NCBI GenBank assembly: GCA_949316495.1
Contig: OX439012.1
Location: 30,275,927 to 30,339,926, forward strand
From: Amphiduros pacificus
Lineage: Eukaryota > Annelida > Polychaeta > Phyllodocida > Hesionidae
DNA length: 64,000 nucleotides
Direction of reading: 5' to 3'
In this document: positions 37,819-50,095 of the stretch, piece after piece
Numbering within the stretch: the first letter of the stretch is position 1
Layout of the letters: each line of letters opens with the position of its first letter
Notes under the pieces: generated by a model
What the model was told of the DNA's origin: nothing
Database searches by the model: none
The model's input: the letters and a program-made list of their open reading frames with translations, nothing else
Made by a program: the position numbers and the translations under genes

Positions 37819-40800
37819 TCATGTTTCAATTTTTTCCTCCTGGTCTTCAAGCTTGGCAATCTCCTCCTTGAACTTTTGAATCCCTTCTTTGGATTTCTTC
37901 AGCCGATCATTAAGCTCTGAGATTTCGTGGCGTATTTTGTTTTTGGCAGATAACACATTGCTTAGTGTCTTTGATCTCTTGGCTTCAACTGAAAATAAAT
38001 CAGAACAAAATGTTAATATATATATATATATATTAAATATTACAACTCAGTTCTATTATTTTTTCAATATTGTCCCATCTTGATTTTAATAATTCCCTTA
38101 TGAATGATAATTTTCATAATGTCTATTATGAAACCGCTTCTGTTTCAGTTTGTAAATAATACAAATATAATTCTCACAGAACAGTATAGTGTCTTTTTAA
38201 AAGAAATTTTCCTTGTTTACCACAGTCCACTACTCCTTTCTGCTTCAGAAACTTCTGAATCTAACATAATGTAAACATATATACAGGCCTATTATGGTTG
38301 CCATCTTGAAAAAAAAAATGCTTAAAGAGCACAAAATCAAAAACTGTTATGCCTTGCATATCAATGGTGCCTATTATCCTAGTTGGCTAAGAAATGGTGC
38401 AGACAGAAATGGTGCAAATCTACCCTGGCTAGACCTGGTAATGGGCTGAAAACAGGGCTTTGTTGAGATGGGAATGGTAAAGCCTATCATTAAACAAGAA
38501 AGTGTGGTGCCCATATTCAACTGATGGCAATGGATATAAAAAGGACCATCTGGTTACAAAATAAAACAAGATGGCAACCGGGATGGCAACCGGGATGGCA
38601 ACCCGGATGGTAACCTGGATGGCAACCCAAATGTCAAACCAGATGTCAACCTGGACAGCAACCGGATTTCAACCCGGATGGCAACCTGGATGGTAACCCG
38701 GATGTCAACCCAGATGGCAACCCAGATATCAACCCGGACGGCAACCCGGATGGCAACCCAGATGTCAACCCGGATGTCAACCCGGATGGCGACTATGGCT
38801 TGGCTAGAGGGGGACTAATCTGTGCTGACGTGACTCACAATCTGTTTCGTGCTTATATTGTCCGAGCGTCATCGGGCGACTGTTGGTCAGTAGCTGCTGC
38901 ATCATCACAGACGGATCCTGGAAAATCTGAAACATTCAACATCAATACTAGACTGACAGTGATATTATCAAACATCAATAAACCAAACTTCTATCAATTC
39001 ACATTTTACATGAATTGTACAGGCACTCAGAATAGAAATAGTATTTTCAACTCTTAAAGTGAAAAAATTTTCTCCATGGCAAACAAAATAATAACCTTAT
39101 TTCCGAGAGCATCCTCTCCCATTGAAAAAAAAGGACAGGATGAAGATTTAAAAAAAAAAATCATATCTATTTGGATCTGAGATTATTAGAAAAATGCAGC
39201 AATGATATCATATATATACATACATAATATATTAAATAAATTTTCACTCAAAAGAATACTTTTAGAGACATGAGACACTGCACTTACAGTCCTGAGCTGC
39301 CACCTGGTGATTTTTTCTTGCTTGATAAGCTCTAACACTGGGGTAAATATCAATGATGAAGATAATTCATGAAATAACCCAGAAATTGAAGATCCATTGA
39401 AATCAAAAAGATTCATGAATTTCATATAATTTGTTCGAACTAATATGACATTATAAACCTAAATATTTTGTTTAATTGAATGACAACCATTTGGATCATA
39501 TGTTAATTCAGATTTGGCAAGAATTGAATGACCCTGTTTCAGAGTTATTGCGAGAAGAAAATGCTGATGTGACGTTTGTTTCCTGATAAACTAAAAGTGA
39601 TGAGACAATTCAAATTTAAACGAGACAATGTGGTAAAGGCTATTAACTATTAGCATTTTTGATCAGACAATATATAATCGCTGTTCTTTGCTTTACTGAT
39701 ATGCAATTTCCAAACAAACTGGTGAGTGTGAAGTTTGTGAAGAATACAACAAATTATGTCAAAACTCAGATGGGTCCACTGTTTCCTCAGACATGGATCA
39801 AAATGAGATGTCTGTGAATTTGATGAGTCATTGTCTCATGTGTCCAACCAGATATCTGCTGTTTGGTCACACTTGGCTGGTTTTTTACCCAGTTGGATCA
39901 GACTTGGGTTTGTTTGACCGTGTTTGACAAATCTTGAACTAAGCCAAGCCAAGCCAAGCCAAACAATTTATGTCTAACAGACAATTTACTTACCATTTCA
40001 TCACAGTACTCGTCAATCAGAAACTTCTTGCCGAGCATTATGTATCTCGCACTGGGTTTTACTTACCATTTCATCATAGTACTCTACGACCAGAGATTTC
40101 TTGCCGAGCATTATGTATCTCACACTGGGATTTACTAACCATTTTATCGTAGTGCTCTACGACCAGTGATTTCTTGGGATTTACTTACCATTTCATCGTA
40201 GTACTCTACGACCAGTGATTTCTTGCCGAGCATTATGTATCTCACACTGGGTTTTACTTACCATTTCATCGTAGTACTCTACGACCAGAGATTTCTTGCC
40301 GAGCATTATGTATCTCACACTGGGATTTACTTACCATTTCATCATAGTACTCTACGACCAGTGATTTCTTGCCGAGCATTATGTATCTCACACTGGGTTT
40401 TACTTACCATTTCATCGTAGTACTCTACGACCAGTGATTTCTTGACGAGCATTATGTATCTCACACTGGGTTTTACTTACCATTTCATCATAGTACTCTA
40501 CGACCAACGATTTCTTGCCGAGCATTATATATCTCACACTAGGTTTTACTTACCATTTCATCGTAGTACTCTACGACTAATGATTTCTTGCTGAACGTTA
40601 TATATCTTACACTGGGTTTTACTTACAAATTCATCGTAGTGCTCTACCCCTAGTGATTTCTTGGGATTTACTTACCATTTCATCGTAGTACTCTACAACC
40701 AGCGATTTCTTGCCGAGCATTATGTCTGTTTCGCTCTGGAATAACTTCAGTAGATGATAGAGGGTCACCTGAAGCAAAAACAAAAACCACATTCATCCAC

Positions 40801-43800
40801 TAAGCCATCATAATGTTTGAATTTTAGAGAATAATTTGTGCACTTCCCAATTTTTTCTGTTATAGCTCAGTGATGCGCGTATCGACAAGATTTCCAATGA
40901 ATACGAGCATGTTGAGTCAAATGAGGTGCGCTTTGTTTACAAAACGTTTTTAACGATAAATATCTTGTTTCATGTATCATTTAAAAAAAAATACAGTAAT
41001 TGTCTGAGGTATAAAAACAAAACATGCCTCGTCGGGTCAGCTGGGTGAGCGGATTCAGTTCGTTGGTGATGGCGGACGGACACCCTTCGCCTTCGGCTCA
41101 GGGTATCCTTCCGCAATCACCAACTCACTGAATCCGCTCACCCAGCTTCCCCGACTCGGTATGTTTTGCTATATTCTTTCTGATTTGTCAGTAATATTTA
41201 TTTATGTAAAATAACTAATTAAAAAATCACTCTTTCACTCACTGGTCTCTCGTTTGGATCATTAAAGAAAACCTTAATGACGATTTCAAACTCTCCCCAT
41301 CCTGTCTCGGTCACTTCATAGGGAGGTTTGGTGACAACTGCAAGGCACAAAACAACGTTAATCAAGAACAAAATAAAACATCTTTATTCAATGGGCCAAC
41401 TATGCATGATTATTGAACTTCAATTTTATTTATGGAGATAAAATGTGTTATAGTTTTCATGGCTTAATCAAAAATAAAACAAAACATCTTTATTGAAAGG
41501 GTCAACTATGCATGATTATTGAACATCAATTTTTTTTATGGAGATAAAATGTGTTATAGATTTCAGGGCCATACAACAATGCATGGTGCATTGGCCTGAT
41601 CAGTTGAGGCCAAACATCTATTTGGTCACGCATCAACTTGACCAAATGGGGTCACGCAGATCTAGCGTGTGACCATGTTGTGCCAATCAAAAGACAGCAA
41701 ATGGAGCAAGGTAATGTTCAGCATTGCATGACCAGATGAAGTCATGCGAATGCCAAGCATGATCTTAATTAATCATGTTTGTGCGTTACCAAATAAAGGT
41801 TTGCCTGTGACTAATGTGAAGCTTACCTCTGTTTTGGTTTGCATAACTTTCATGCAGCTTAAACTGCACTTTCTTCACATAGGTTGACATATCCTGAAAC
41901 AGATACAATAAGAGCCAAACATTAATTAGGTCACAGATGAAAAATGCTATGAAGTCATGCATGGCTATTTTTTCACATATTTTCTTTTTTTAATTTTCCA
42001 AAATTCATGGTTGGTGAAAAATAGACTATGGCCTTATTTTGCCGATATTTCAATATAAAAATTGACAAATTTATTGTTTATCATGTAAACACTAAATTGG
42101 ATACTTATTGCTAAAAAGTAGCCAAATTGACAATCAGTTTAATCAACCAAACAGTCAGGACTTAACATAAAGCACTGTGCACTAAATAAAAAACAAAAAA
42201 AAACAAAACAAAACAAAAAAACAAAAAAACAAAAAACAAATAAAACATAAAAATCAAATAGGGGATAAATAAATATATTTAAGTTATTTATTTTGTCATT
42301 GACACATCGAAATAAGTGTTGATTAGACCTATTTGAACAAAGCCATAATTAATAGCTCCATTTAAAAGCATTCTCCTTGTTGGGTTCAATCCTCTGGTGA
42401 ATTTTCATCAGAGGTACTGAAAGGCTAAATGAATTATGATGTCACTTACAGGGCTTGACATATGCATTGGCCTGGTGGCCCGGGGCCACCAGATCCTCTG
42501 TTCGGGTCAGTTAATGCTCTGTTGTAGTGGCCCAGTTGGGCAACCATATTTTTGGTCTTTAATTGGCCCTATCTTGATTTTATCATTCCATATTTTTGGT
42601 CTTTAATTGGCCCTATCTTGATTTTATCATTCTAATCCTGGATAGATATCATATCATGATAGACATTTGATTGGGACAAGTATCCCCCACTCAGACACAC
42701 ATCCTATTATCCTTAGAAACTTCGCGTCACCACTTCTCATGCTCTGGTGGCCCAACTGGGCAACCAACATTTTTCTCTTTATGTCAAGGCCTGCACTTAT
42801 GACATCCTTATAGGCAATGCCTTTTTAATACTTGCTAAATTCACATCACACTGTGTGCTAATACTCTGAGCCTCTTCTGGGCTCACAAAGAGTTCACACT
42901 ACCCCTGTTTATCTGACACAGACTTCTGCAGATATTACAACTTCTGTATTGAAATGATTCAATATGATTGGATTGTATTGGTTTGTATAACAGGATAAAC
43001 TGCATAATATGCTTTATGTCAATGCCTGAAACCGTTTCCTGAAATCACAGATTAAGGACATTCTTTTTTTAAAAAAATTTTAAATCTTTTTTTTTTGTTG
43101 GAAATTACAAATATTTAAAATTTAAATATTTGTAATTTCCAAAAAAAAAAAAAGAATTCTCGATTTACAATGTGGAAAGGGCAGAAAATGCAAATTTTAT
43201 TCATTTTCATATTCTTTTGCAATCTGAATGAAAGAGAATGTCATTGAGGAGCATGACCAGATAGATTGATATCGAGTATGATTATGAATATATTATGAAT
43301 ATATTTACCTCATTGACATAGGGCTTGACATACACTGTCCACTGATGCGTGTGTCCATCCTCCTCTCGCTTCCTACCAAAGTAGCGAGCGATGTTGCCAT
43401 AGACAACCGGCTTCACTATCGTCACACCCTGCAACCGCAGATGACACATCAAAATGTTGCCGCAAATTATGGCATGCAGTTTGTTTCATTGATATAAATT
43501 GTGACTTAACCAAGTCATATAGGTTATTCTCACAAAACAATTAGGAGTCTAAACAAGTTTCCGAAGAAACAAACACTAGCCATTAATTTTTTAATGATTT
43601 AATTCTAAATTAAGCATTTATCTTGAAATATTAAAAATTTAGCGCAAGAATATAATACAATTTTAGACAAAATTTTCACAACATGTTTTATCATCAATAA
43701 AATTCAAATCAACAATAAACTTCCAACTTTTGACAACTGGTCCTTTGTTAGATTTTGATACGTGGCTCCCAAGTCATGTCAAAAAGACAATCGGCAAAAG

Positions 43801-44086
43801 ACATGTGTTTCTGTGTTTCTGGAAACAGTGCAATTCCAGTCAATTTTGTCTTACTGTCAAACTGAACTCAAAATACCCAATTATCGCTCACGTTTGTTGC
43901 TTACGTGTTTTAGAATAGTTTTCGATGTTATTTCGCCCAAAACAACTTGACATTCAGTTTACAAGTCAGGTCCATCGGCCTATATTATCTTGACCGAAAA
44001 AAACCGTGAAATACACTAACCTTCACTCTTCCTCCACAGTCTGGTCCATATTCGGCCATTTTGGAAACCAACTCCAAGCTCGCCAT
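37819..44086 (-). CDS. YEATS4: YEATS domain-containing protein 4 (GAS41)
   Basis: Seven minus-strand exons in consistent phase: 44086-44021, 43428-43309, 41893-41827, 41337-41243, 40768-40676, 38926-38839 and 37988-37819. They give 232 residues plus TGA (human 227). The protein is a histone acyl-lysine reader shared by the TIP60/NuA4 and SRCAP complexes in the nucleus. Residues ~23-150 form the YEATS fold: [59 protein letters not shown]. The expected acyl-binding residues are present: His48, Tyr79 and Trp98 (human His43, Tyr74, Trp93). Exon 6 reads [20 protein letters not shown], then [10 protein letters not shown]. The last ~55 residues form a Lys/Glu-rich coiled coil, as used for dimerisation and complex contact. 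The start is the first ATG; a second (Met10) matches the human start region. Intron 5 carries a tandem array of the exon 5 end. Confidence 0.97.
38565..38795 (+). repeat. 12-bp-based minisatellite in YEATS4 intron 6
   Basis: About 19 copies of aacccggatggc-like units (gatgtcaacc and gatggtaacc variants). It begins ~44 bp from the donor of exon 6. Unlike the array beside exon 5 it is not made of exon sequence. Confidence 0.85.
39968..40675 (-). repeat. 73-bp array copied from the YEATS4 exon 5 end and its splice donor
   Basis: Read on the minus strand, each unit holds the last ~49 bases of exon 5 (coding [14 protein letters not shown]), then gtaagtaaaacccagtgtga and a few more intron bases. 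About ten copies follow the true exon (40676-40768); two are shortened to about 50 bp. Nearly all keep an open copy of the exon end and a gtaagt donor. Differences from the exon are few and often silent (TCG/TCA/TCT for Ser). The outermost copy is the most changed. No copy has an acceptor, so the array offers competing 5' splice sites, not spare exons. Confidence 0.95.
41015..41172. mobile_element. Near-perfect hairpin (foldback) element in YEATS4 intron 4
   Basis: The left arm runs from aaaacatgcctcgtcggg through agctgggtgagcggattcag; the right arm from ctgaatccgctcacccagct to ccccgactcggtatgtttt. The turn lies near 41098 (cttcgccttcgg). The arms are ~75 bp and differ at few positions. The GC content is far above that of the intron. 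No coding capacity. Confidence 0.8.
42451..42792 (+). mobile_element. MITE-like element in YEATS4 intron 2
   Basis: The ends gggcttgacata and tatgtcaaggcc are inverted. Inside are inverted ggtggccc/gggccacc blocks and a tandem copy of tttttggtctttaattggcc. A second copy, reversed, lies at 57747-58058. Confidence 0.65.
43098..43142. repeat. Perfect 22-bp-arm palindrome
   Basis: ttggaaattacaaatattta and its exact complement flank a single central base in YEATS4 intron 2, within A/T tracts. It could extrude as a cruciform. Confidence 0.85.
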
Positions 44087-44913
44087 TGTCATTCTAACAT
44101 AATTCTGAATTTGCAGCCATACAATGGCTGATTATCGATACCAGACCAATTCTGGTATATCTTATGTATGCTTATATCTTATTTGAGGGGTCCGAAAATA
44201 TGTAAATATCCCACAGATTTGTAAATAAACAACCGGCTTTTTCAAACACAAACAAAACCGCATGTACTAGGTGCACGTGACCCACAGTGACCTAATTTAT
44301 TGCCCAATGAGAATTGGCCTTCAAACCAGGTATGAAAAATGAATGAAAACAAATTTTGGAATCCTGCTGCCTGGAAAAAAAGGAGTGAAATATTTTGTCA
44401 TGCGTTGTGACACATCAATAACCATATATTAACCCGTAGGAAATATTTCAAAGAGGTGATACACAGAGTTTCGAAGAAGAAATCTCGATGATATCGTTCA
44501 AAATAGAGACCAGGTTTGAGCAAGTGTCAAGTGTCTGAGACCATATGGAAACCAGTGAGAGTAATCAAATGACTTAAACTTCAAAATTGCCTGCAGAAGT
44601 CATGTAACTTTATTGCACTCTGGATGAGGAATACCTGGTCAGCTATAATAATGTGAGTAATTACTTGATTTACGTACGCCTCATCATGATCAGATCATAT
44701 AATATCTATAAGTTATCTGAACAAGCATATTTTGCTTTTGAAAGTAAATGAATTTCAAGTTGTAAGCCATTAATAAGCATGATTGAAAAGATAAATCTAG
44801 AGAAGATAAATTCCTCAGAAATAAAGAAAACTAAGATGTAAAAGCTGTGCAAATGATTCATTTTAACAGCAGAATTTTGTCAATTATGCATGCAACAGAA
44901 GTATTTCTTATAT
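44087..44913. promoter_or_regulatory. YEATS4 upstream region
   Basis: The first ~250 bp upstream of the YEATS4 ATG hold a cacgtgac E-box-like site (44274-44281) and no clear TATA box at the expected distance. Beyond 44350 it is AT-rich with nothing recognised. The exact transcription start cannot be placed. Confidence 0.3.
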
Positions 44914-45047
44914 AGGCCGATTGCGGGTTACCATCTTGTTTTTTTTAATGATTAGATTTTAGAGAGTTTTTTGTGCACTTCCGATTGTAATTGTGCAGTT
45001 CCGGCGTGTTGTTTTCAATGGGGCAGTATGGCGACCCGCAATCGCCC
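44914..45047. mobile_element. Intact 134-bp MITE (reference copy)
   Basis: The ends ggccgattgcgggt and acccgcaatcgccc are inverted repeats of ~14 bp, with TATA on both sides (cttatata and ctatatac), compatible with a TA-type target duplication as in Tc1/mariner MITEs. Internal gtgcacttccg and gtgcagttccgg repeats. Other copies: 1026-1137, 14605-14703, 15385-15436. Confidence 0.75.
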
Positions 45048-45164
45048 TATATACATTAATAGTTCACTTTTGTTTTTATGGCATGAGCATGATGAGTATC
45101 CGTGTACATTGGTGTAAACTGGTGTATTTAGCCATATCAAAGTTACAGTGAATTTAATGGATAA

Positions 45165-45400
45165 GACGATATGGCTAAATACATCCCAGCTTACAATTTT
45201 ACTTCTTTTCCATGTTGTGAGCATGTTGTGTTTTGGTGCTGAGCACGTTGAGCACGTAGATCTGTGAACACCAGATTACGTTGTGAACATGTTGGTGTTC
45301 ACAAATCTACGTGCTCAATGTGCTCAGCACCAAAACACAACATGCTCACAACATGGAAAAAAAAGGAAGATTGTTAGCTGGGATGTATTTAGCCATATTA
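45165..45400. repeat. Long hairpin repeat
   Basis: The left arm (gatatggctaaatacatccc onward) and right arm (ending gggatgtatttagccatat) pair for ~110 bp, including tgttgtgagcatgttgtgtt and tgctgagcac blocks. The loop is ~15-25 bp. An outer copy of the tttagccatat phrase at 45128 hints at nested rearrangement. Confidence 0.8.
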
Positions 45401-46485
45401 GATATAATGATGGATTTGTTAGGCACATTATTTATTAACAGTCCCAGATATGAGACAGTAGAGGTGCTTGCTTGCAGGTGCCCAGAAGTTTGGCCAGAAT
45501 TCCGACCTTAATTGTCACATTTTAATCAGTTGTAGCAAACAGCCTGTATCATTATAGGGTCTTCAGTTAGAGACAAACGTCTTTATGATACAAGTTAAAC
45601 AAAGTCCCAGATGACCAAATAAGGGTTCTCGTTGGCAACACTTGACATCATCTGGTTAGCTGAGCTATTGCACAATATAGCCACTCAAAAGTCCCATGTG
45701 ACTCTATATGGTCACAAAGAAATGGGATCAAATCAATGCAAATCCATAAAATTATCCTCAAGAGGTCACTGCAGTCAGTACAATGGAGATGGTGAAGCCA
45801 TGGTGCATACCATAGTTATAGAATATATAAAGAATTTGTGTAATAAAACAGCCAACAACATGAAAAACATAAAAATAAAAGTCTCTGGGTGAGTTTCACA
45901 AAAACATACACAAAAATAACTTTTCTAAAGGGTAAATTTCAATCCAACTCTTCAACCATTGTTGATTTTTCAAAATATGAAAATTCTTTGAATTCACACT
46001 TCTATTGTCACAGTATGCGAGGAGGTGCCATCTGGTGTTCTTATCTTCATCTTCAAATTCATTACAAGCAATATTGAATGTTAATGCAGAGATTTGAAAG
46101 GAAACAAAATTTCAATCTTTTTTTTCAAAAGTATCCCTCTCATCATATGCTCCATGCCCCCATTTAATGTATTGTAATATTGATCTGACACTGGGTTCAG
46201 TTGCATAATTGTCCATATAGAGCCAGTTCACAATAAAATAAATCCATGCCGTTCATTCCATTAAAATTACCTATCAACAATCAACAACCAGTTATAAGTC
46301 TTTTCATAAATTGTGCTATGTTAATATCAAAGATATATTGATGTACATGTATCCAAACAGAGGTACATCTGAAATATTGACATTAACTCAAAAAACAGCA
46401 CAATATATTTTCTATTTAATAAAAATGTTTTTGTTGGGCCTAACCAAGACAGCCATTTATTGCTTTTTGCATCTCATATTGTCAT
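45401..46485. other. Intergenic, no supported gene
   Basis: Contains gaccaaat/ggtcac phrases near 45608-45715 and AT-rich DNA. A short open segment at 45451-45475 (PRYETVEVLAC) has possible splice edges but no partner. Confidence 0.4.
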
Positions 46486-46487
46486 AT

Positions 46488-47675
46488 CTAAGGGAGGCCT
46501 GACCATATTGTGTCGTATCTTAGGTAGGCCTGACCATATTGTGTCATATCTAAGGTAGAACTGACCATATTGTGTCATATCTAAGGTAGAACTGACCATA
46601 TTGTGTCATATCTAAGGTAGACCTGACCATATTGTGTGATATCTAAGGTAGGCCTGACCATATTGTGTAATATCTAAGGTAGGCCTGACCATATTGTGTC
46701 ATATCTAAGGTAGACCTGACCATATTGTGTCATATCTAAGGTAGACCTGACCATATTGTGTCATATCTAAGGTAGGCCTGACCATATTGTGTGATATCTA
46801 AGGTAGGCCTGACCATATTGTGTCACATCTAAGGTAGGCCTGACCATATTGTGTCACATCTAAGGTAGGCCTGACCATATTGTGTCATATCTAGGGTAGG
46901 CCTGACCATATTGTGTCACATCTCAGGTAGGCCTGACCATATTGTGTCATATCTAGGGTAGGCCTGACCATATTGTGTCACATCTAAGGTAGACCCGACC
47001 ATATGTCATATCTAAGGTAGGCCTGACCATATTGTGTCATATCTAAGGTAGGCCTGACCATATTGTGTCATATCTAGGGTAGGCCTGACCATATTGTGTC
47101 ATATCTCAGGTAGGCCTGACCATATTGTGTCACATCTAAGGTAGACCCGACCATATTGTGTCATATCTCAGGTAGGCCTGACCATATTGTGTCACATCTA
47201 AGGTAGACCTGACCATATTGTGTCATATCTAAGGTAGGCCTGACCATATTGTGCCATATCTCAGGTAGGCCTGACCATATTGTGTCATATCTAAGGGAGG
47301 CCTGACCATATTGTGTCATATCTAAGGTAGGCCTAATCATATTGTGTCATATCTAAGGTAGGCCTGACCATATTGTGTCACATCTAAGGTAGACCTGACC
47401 ATATTGTATCATATCTAAGGTAGACCCGACCATATTGTGTGATATCTAAGGTAGGCCTGACCATATTGTGTGATATCTAAGGTAGGCCTGACCATATTGT
47501 GTCATATCTCAGGTAGGCCTGACCATATTGTGTCATATCTAAGGTAGGCCTGACCATATTGTGCCATATCTCAGATAGGCCTGACCATATTGTGTCATAT
47601 CTAAGGTAGGCCTGACCATATTGTGTCATATCTCAGGTAGGCCTGACCATATTGAGCCATATCTGAGGTAGGTCT
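46488..47675 (+). repeat. 31-bp satellite, about 38 copies
   Basis: The unit is gcctgaccatattgtgtcat followed by atctaaggtag, with a/g, c/t changes (tcaggtag, gacccgacc). Very regular, so recently homogenised or expanding. Confidence 0.95.
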
Positions 47676-48500
47676 GATTTTGTCACCAGAGAGAGGAACA
47701 GTGTAGTGTCGAACGAAAAAGGAAAAATGGCTTCTAATATTTATGTAGAACTTAGTGATGTTTGGCTCAAACAACTCAGGAATTTAAAGCGACACCTCCA
47801 CAGAAGCCAGCATTCTTTGACTTTCTTTTCCAAGGTGTTTTATTCATTTGCAAAGTCAAGGAATGATTGAGAAGAGTGTTTTATGGGAGAATCTTGGGAG
47901 GTCGTGACTGTCACAGAGCCTGCAGTAAAACAGAGGGCTTAGACACAGAGAAATGTTTCCTTGAGTTAATCGTCCCTAGGGAATATATGAGGCCAAAAAA
48001 TGTACATAATATCAAGTAGAATGCATTTATATTGAAGATATGTTGGCAGGACCACATCAATCACTATTGTTAAGACACATGCTTGGGAGGTCAATTCCTC
48101 AGCAACCTTTGCTGGTAGAAGTAGCTCAGAGAATCCAAGAAATCTATTTTATGAGACTGATGTTTTTACGAGCATTGGCTGGTAATATGAGCGAGACTCA
48201 TTCATCAATCAGTTCTGACCCTTCTGTAGAATTCACCATCACCGTGTAACGAGAGCTCGGCCATTGCTCAATCTAGTGTCATAGGTCGCCACCAGGGGGA
48301 TGAAGTGCAAGGTCAGTGAGCAGAAACCATAGATCTCTGATGGAGAGTGTGGTGTCTCATGCAAGATGTCCCTCCACATATCTGCTGGAATATCTCTTCG
48401 GACCGGACCTCCGCTGGCTTTGTGTGACCGCGTGATAATGTTCAGGTCCGATGTCAGTCAGCGCATCATGATCATATAACATGATGGAGGTCCGAGAGCA
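47676..48500. other. Intergenic, no supported gene
   Basis: GC content is higher around 48240-48480 than nearby. Short frames (48040-48249 plus, 48250-48400 minus) have no family resemblance. Confidence 0.4.
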
Positions 48501-48504
48501 TGCT

Positions 48505-48990
48505 CTGAATTAACTCTCTTCATGCCACACTAGATCAGATCACAGTGTGGTGAAGCAGAATTAACCCTCAAACTGCCACAAGAAATCAGATTGTGGTGTG
48601 GAGAATCAAAATCATCCCTCTATATGCTGAATGAGATCAGATCATAAATTGGAGAATCAGAATTAACCCTTTATATGCCACACAAGATCAGATCACAGTG
48701 TAAAGAATCATAATTAACCCTCTAATGCAATTTGACATCAGATCAAAGTGTGGAGAATCTCTATATGCTGTACAAGATAAGATCATAATGTGGAGAATCA
48801 GAATTAACTCTCAAATGCCACGTGAGGTCAGATCACAGTGTAGAGAATCAGAAATTCCTATCTACATGCCACACGAGACCAGATCATTGTGCAACAACTC
48901 AAGATAACCCTGTATATGCCACATGAGATCAGGTTATGGTATGGAAACTCAAAATTTACCCTCTGTATGCCATGTGAGATCAGATCACCT
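48505..48990 (+). repeat. ~60-bp diverged tandem repeat
   Basis: About eight copies of a unit with gagatcagatcacagtgtg, gagaatcagaattaaccctc and tatatgccac. Copies are well diverged, so it is older than the neighbouring satellites. Confidence 0.8.
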
Positions 48991-49159
48991 TATCTTTTAA
49001 AATAAATCAAGAATTTAGGGTCCCATTGTATTGGTTGTCATGGGGTTGGGTAGCGATAAGAAACAAGACCTTCTTTTGTGGTCTGATGTTGGTCTCCAAG
49101 TGATGTATGGCAGAGGCACTGCTGTGGCTGCAAATTTGAAAGAAGCCAAAACAAATTTG

Positions 49160-49365
49160 ATTTAGTATCATGCACACTCCACCAGAGGGTAGTGATAGAA
49201 ATTTGATCCACTTTTTTGGTAAATATATAAAACTGTCTTGGAAAATGAGATTATCACAAATGTTACTCGCATATCAAAAGGAAATAGGGTGCCATAGTGG
49301 ACATTGCTCATAGCAAACACACTCCACCAGAGGGTGCCATAGTGGACATTGCTCATAACAAACAC
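49160..49365 (+). repeat. 45-bp satellite, left part split by a LINE
   Basis: Units of cacactccaccagagggtgc catagtggac attgctcataac type at 49167-49195 and 49318-49365, with ~120 bp of other sequence between. It continues after the LINE at 53701-54090. Confidence 0.85.
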
Positions 49366-49789
49366 AAGTGCGCATGCGCGAGGAATGGCGGACGTCTTTC
49401 TTACCGGCTCCCGATAATTTTGGTTTTTGTACTGAAATTGGGGCCAGAATTACGCCTTTCTCATCGCTAAATTGTAAACTGTGCGCATCGGGTACCCTTA
49501 CTGTCTCATTCTACCCAGAAAATTAGTAATCACGAATCCTTGTTGGCGGTTGCTGACCGTGTTTCTTGGCCGTGAGGACTGGATTTAACAGTGTGACTCC
49601 ATACGAGGCTCGGTGCTCCCGGCTCACGCTTGGTGATCGCCACTGATCAGTATTACACAGTTTGGGTACACAAATCCTCAATCAAAACTTTTCCACCTTG
49701 GTGGATTAAACCGTGTCTACCCAGGTAGATACACTCGCTTACAGGACACAGAAATCCTGTTCGTATCAGCGGTGGCATATTCAACCCCG

Positions 49790-50095
49790 TTGTTAACCCT
49801 TCTAGCATCAGTGTGAGGCATATTTAACCCCACTGAAACCAACCTATCTCCACAGATAGACCTAACCTAACAGGACACTAAATCCTGTTCGCAAACTTCA
49901 ACGGTGGCATTAAACCCCGCTGAAACCAATCCTATCTCCACAGATAGACCTTACCTAACAGGACATTAAATCCTGTTTGCAAACTTCAACGGTGGCATTA
50001 AACCCCGCTGAAAACAATCCTATCTCCACAGATAGACCTTACCTATCAGGATACTAAATCCTGTACGCAAACCTCAATGGTGGCATTAAACCCCG
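49790..50095 (+). repeat. Tandem ~100-bp repeats in the LINE 5' UTR
   Basis: Three units share tatctccacagatagacc, caggacactaaatcctgtt and ggtggcattaaaccccg. Repeated 5' UTR units often act as LINE promoters. The last unit has aatggtggc where others have aacggtggc, which creates the first ATG of the long frame. Confidence 0.85.

Noticed and set aside
39241-39425. Possible extra YEATS4 exon with a gtaagtgc donor on the minus strand
   Set aside because: It does not fit the YEATS4 protein; the exon at 38839-38926 joins both neighbours in phase and matches the family.
47727-47870. 47-codon plus-strand frame beginning MASNIYVELSDVW
   Set aside because: No splice, homology or poly(A) support; length is within chance.
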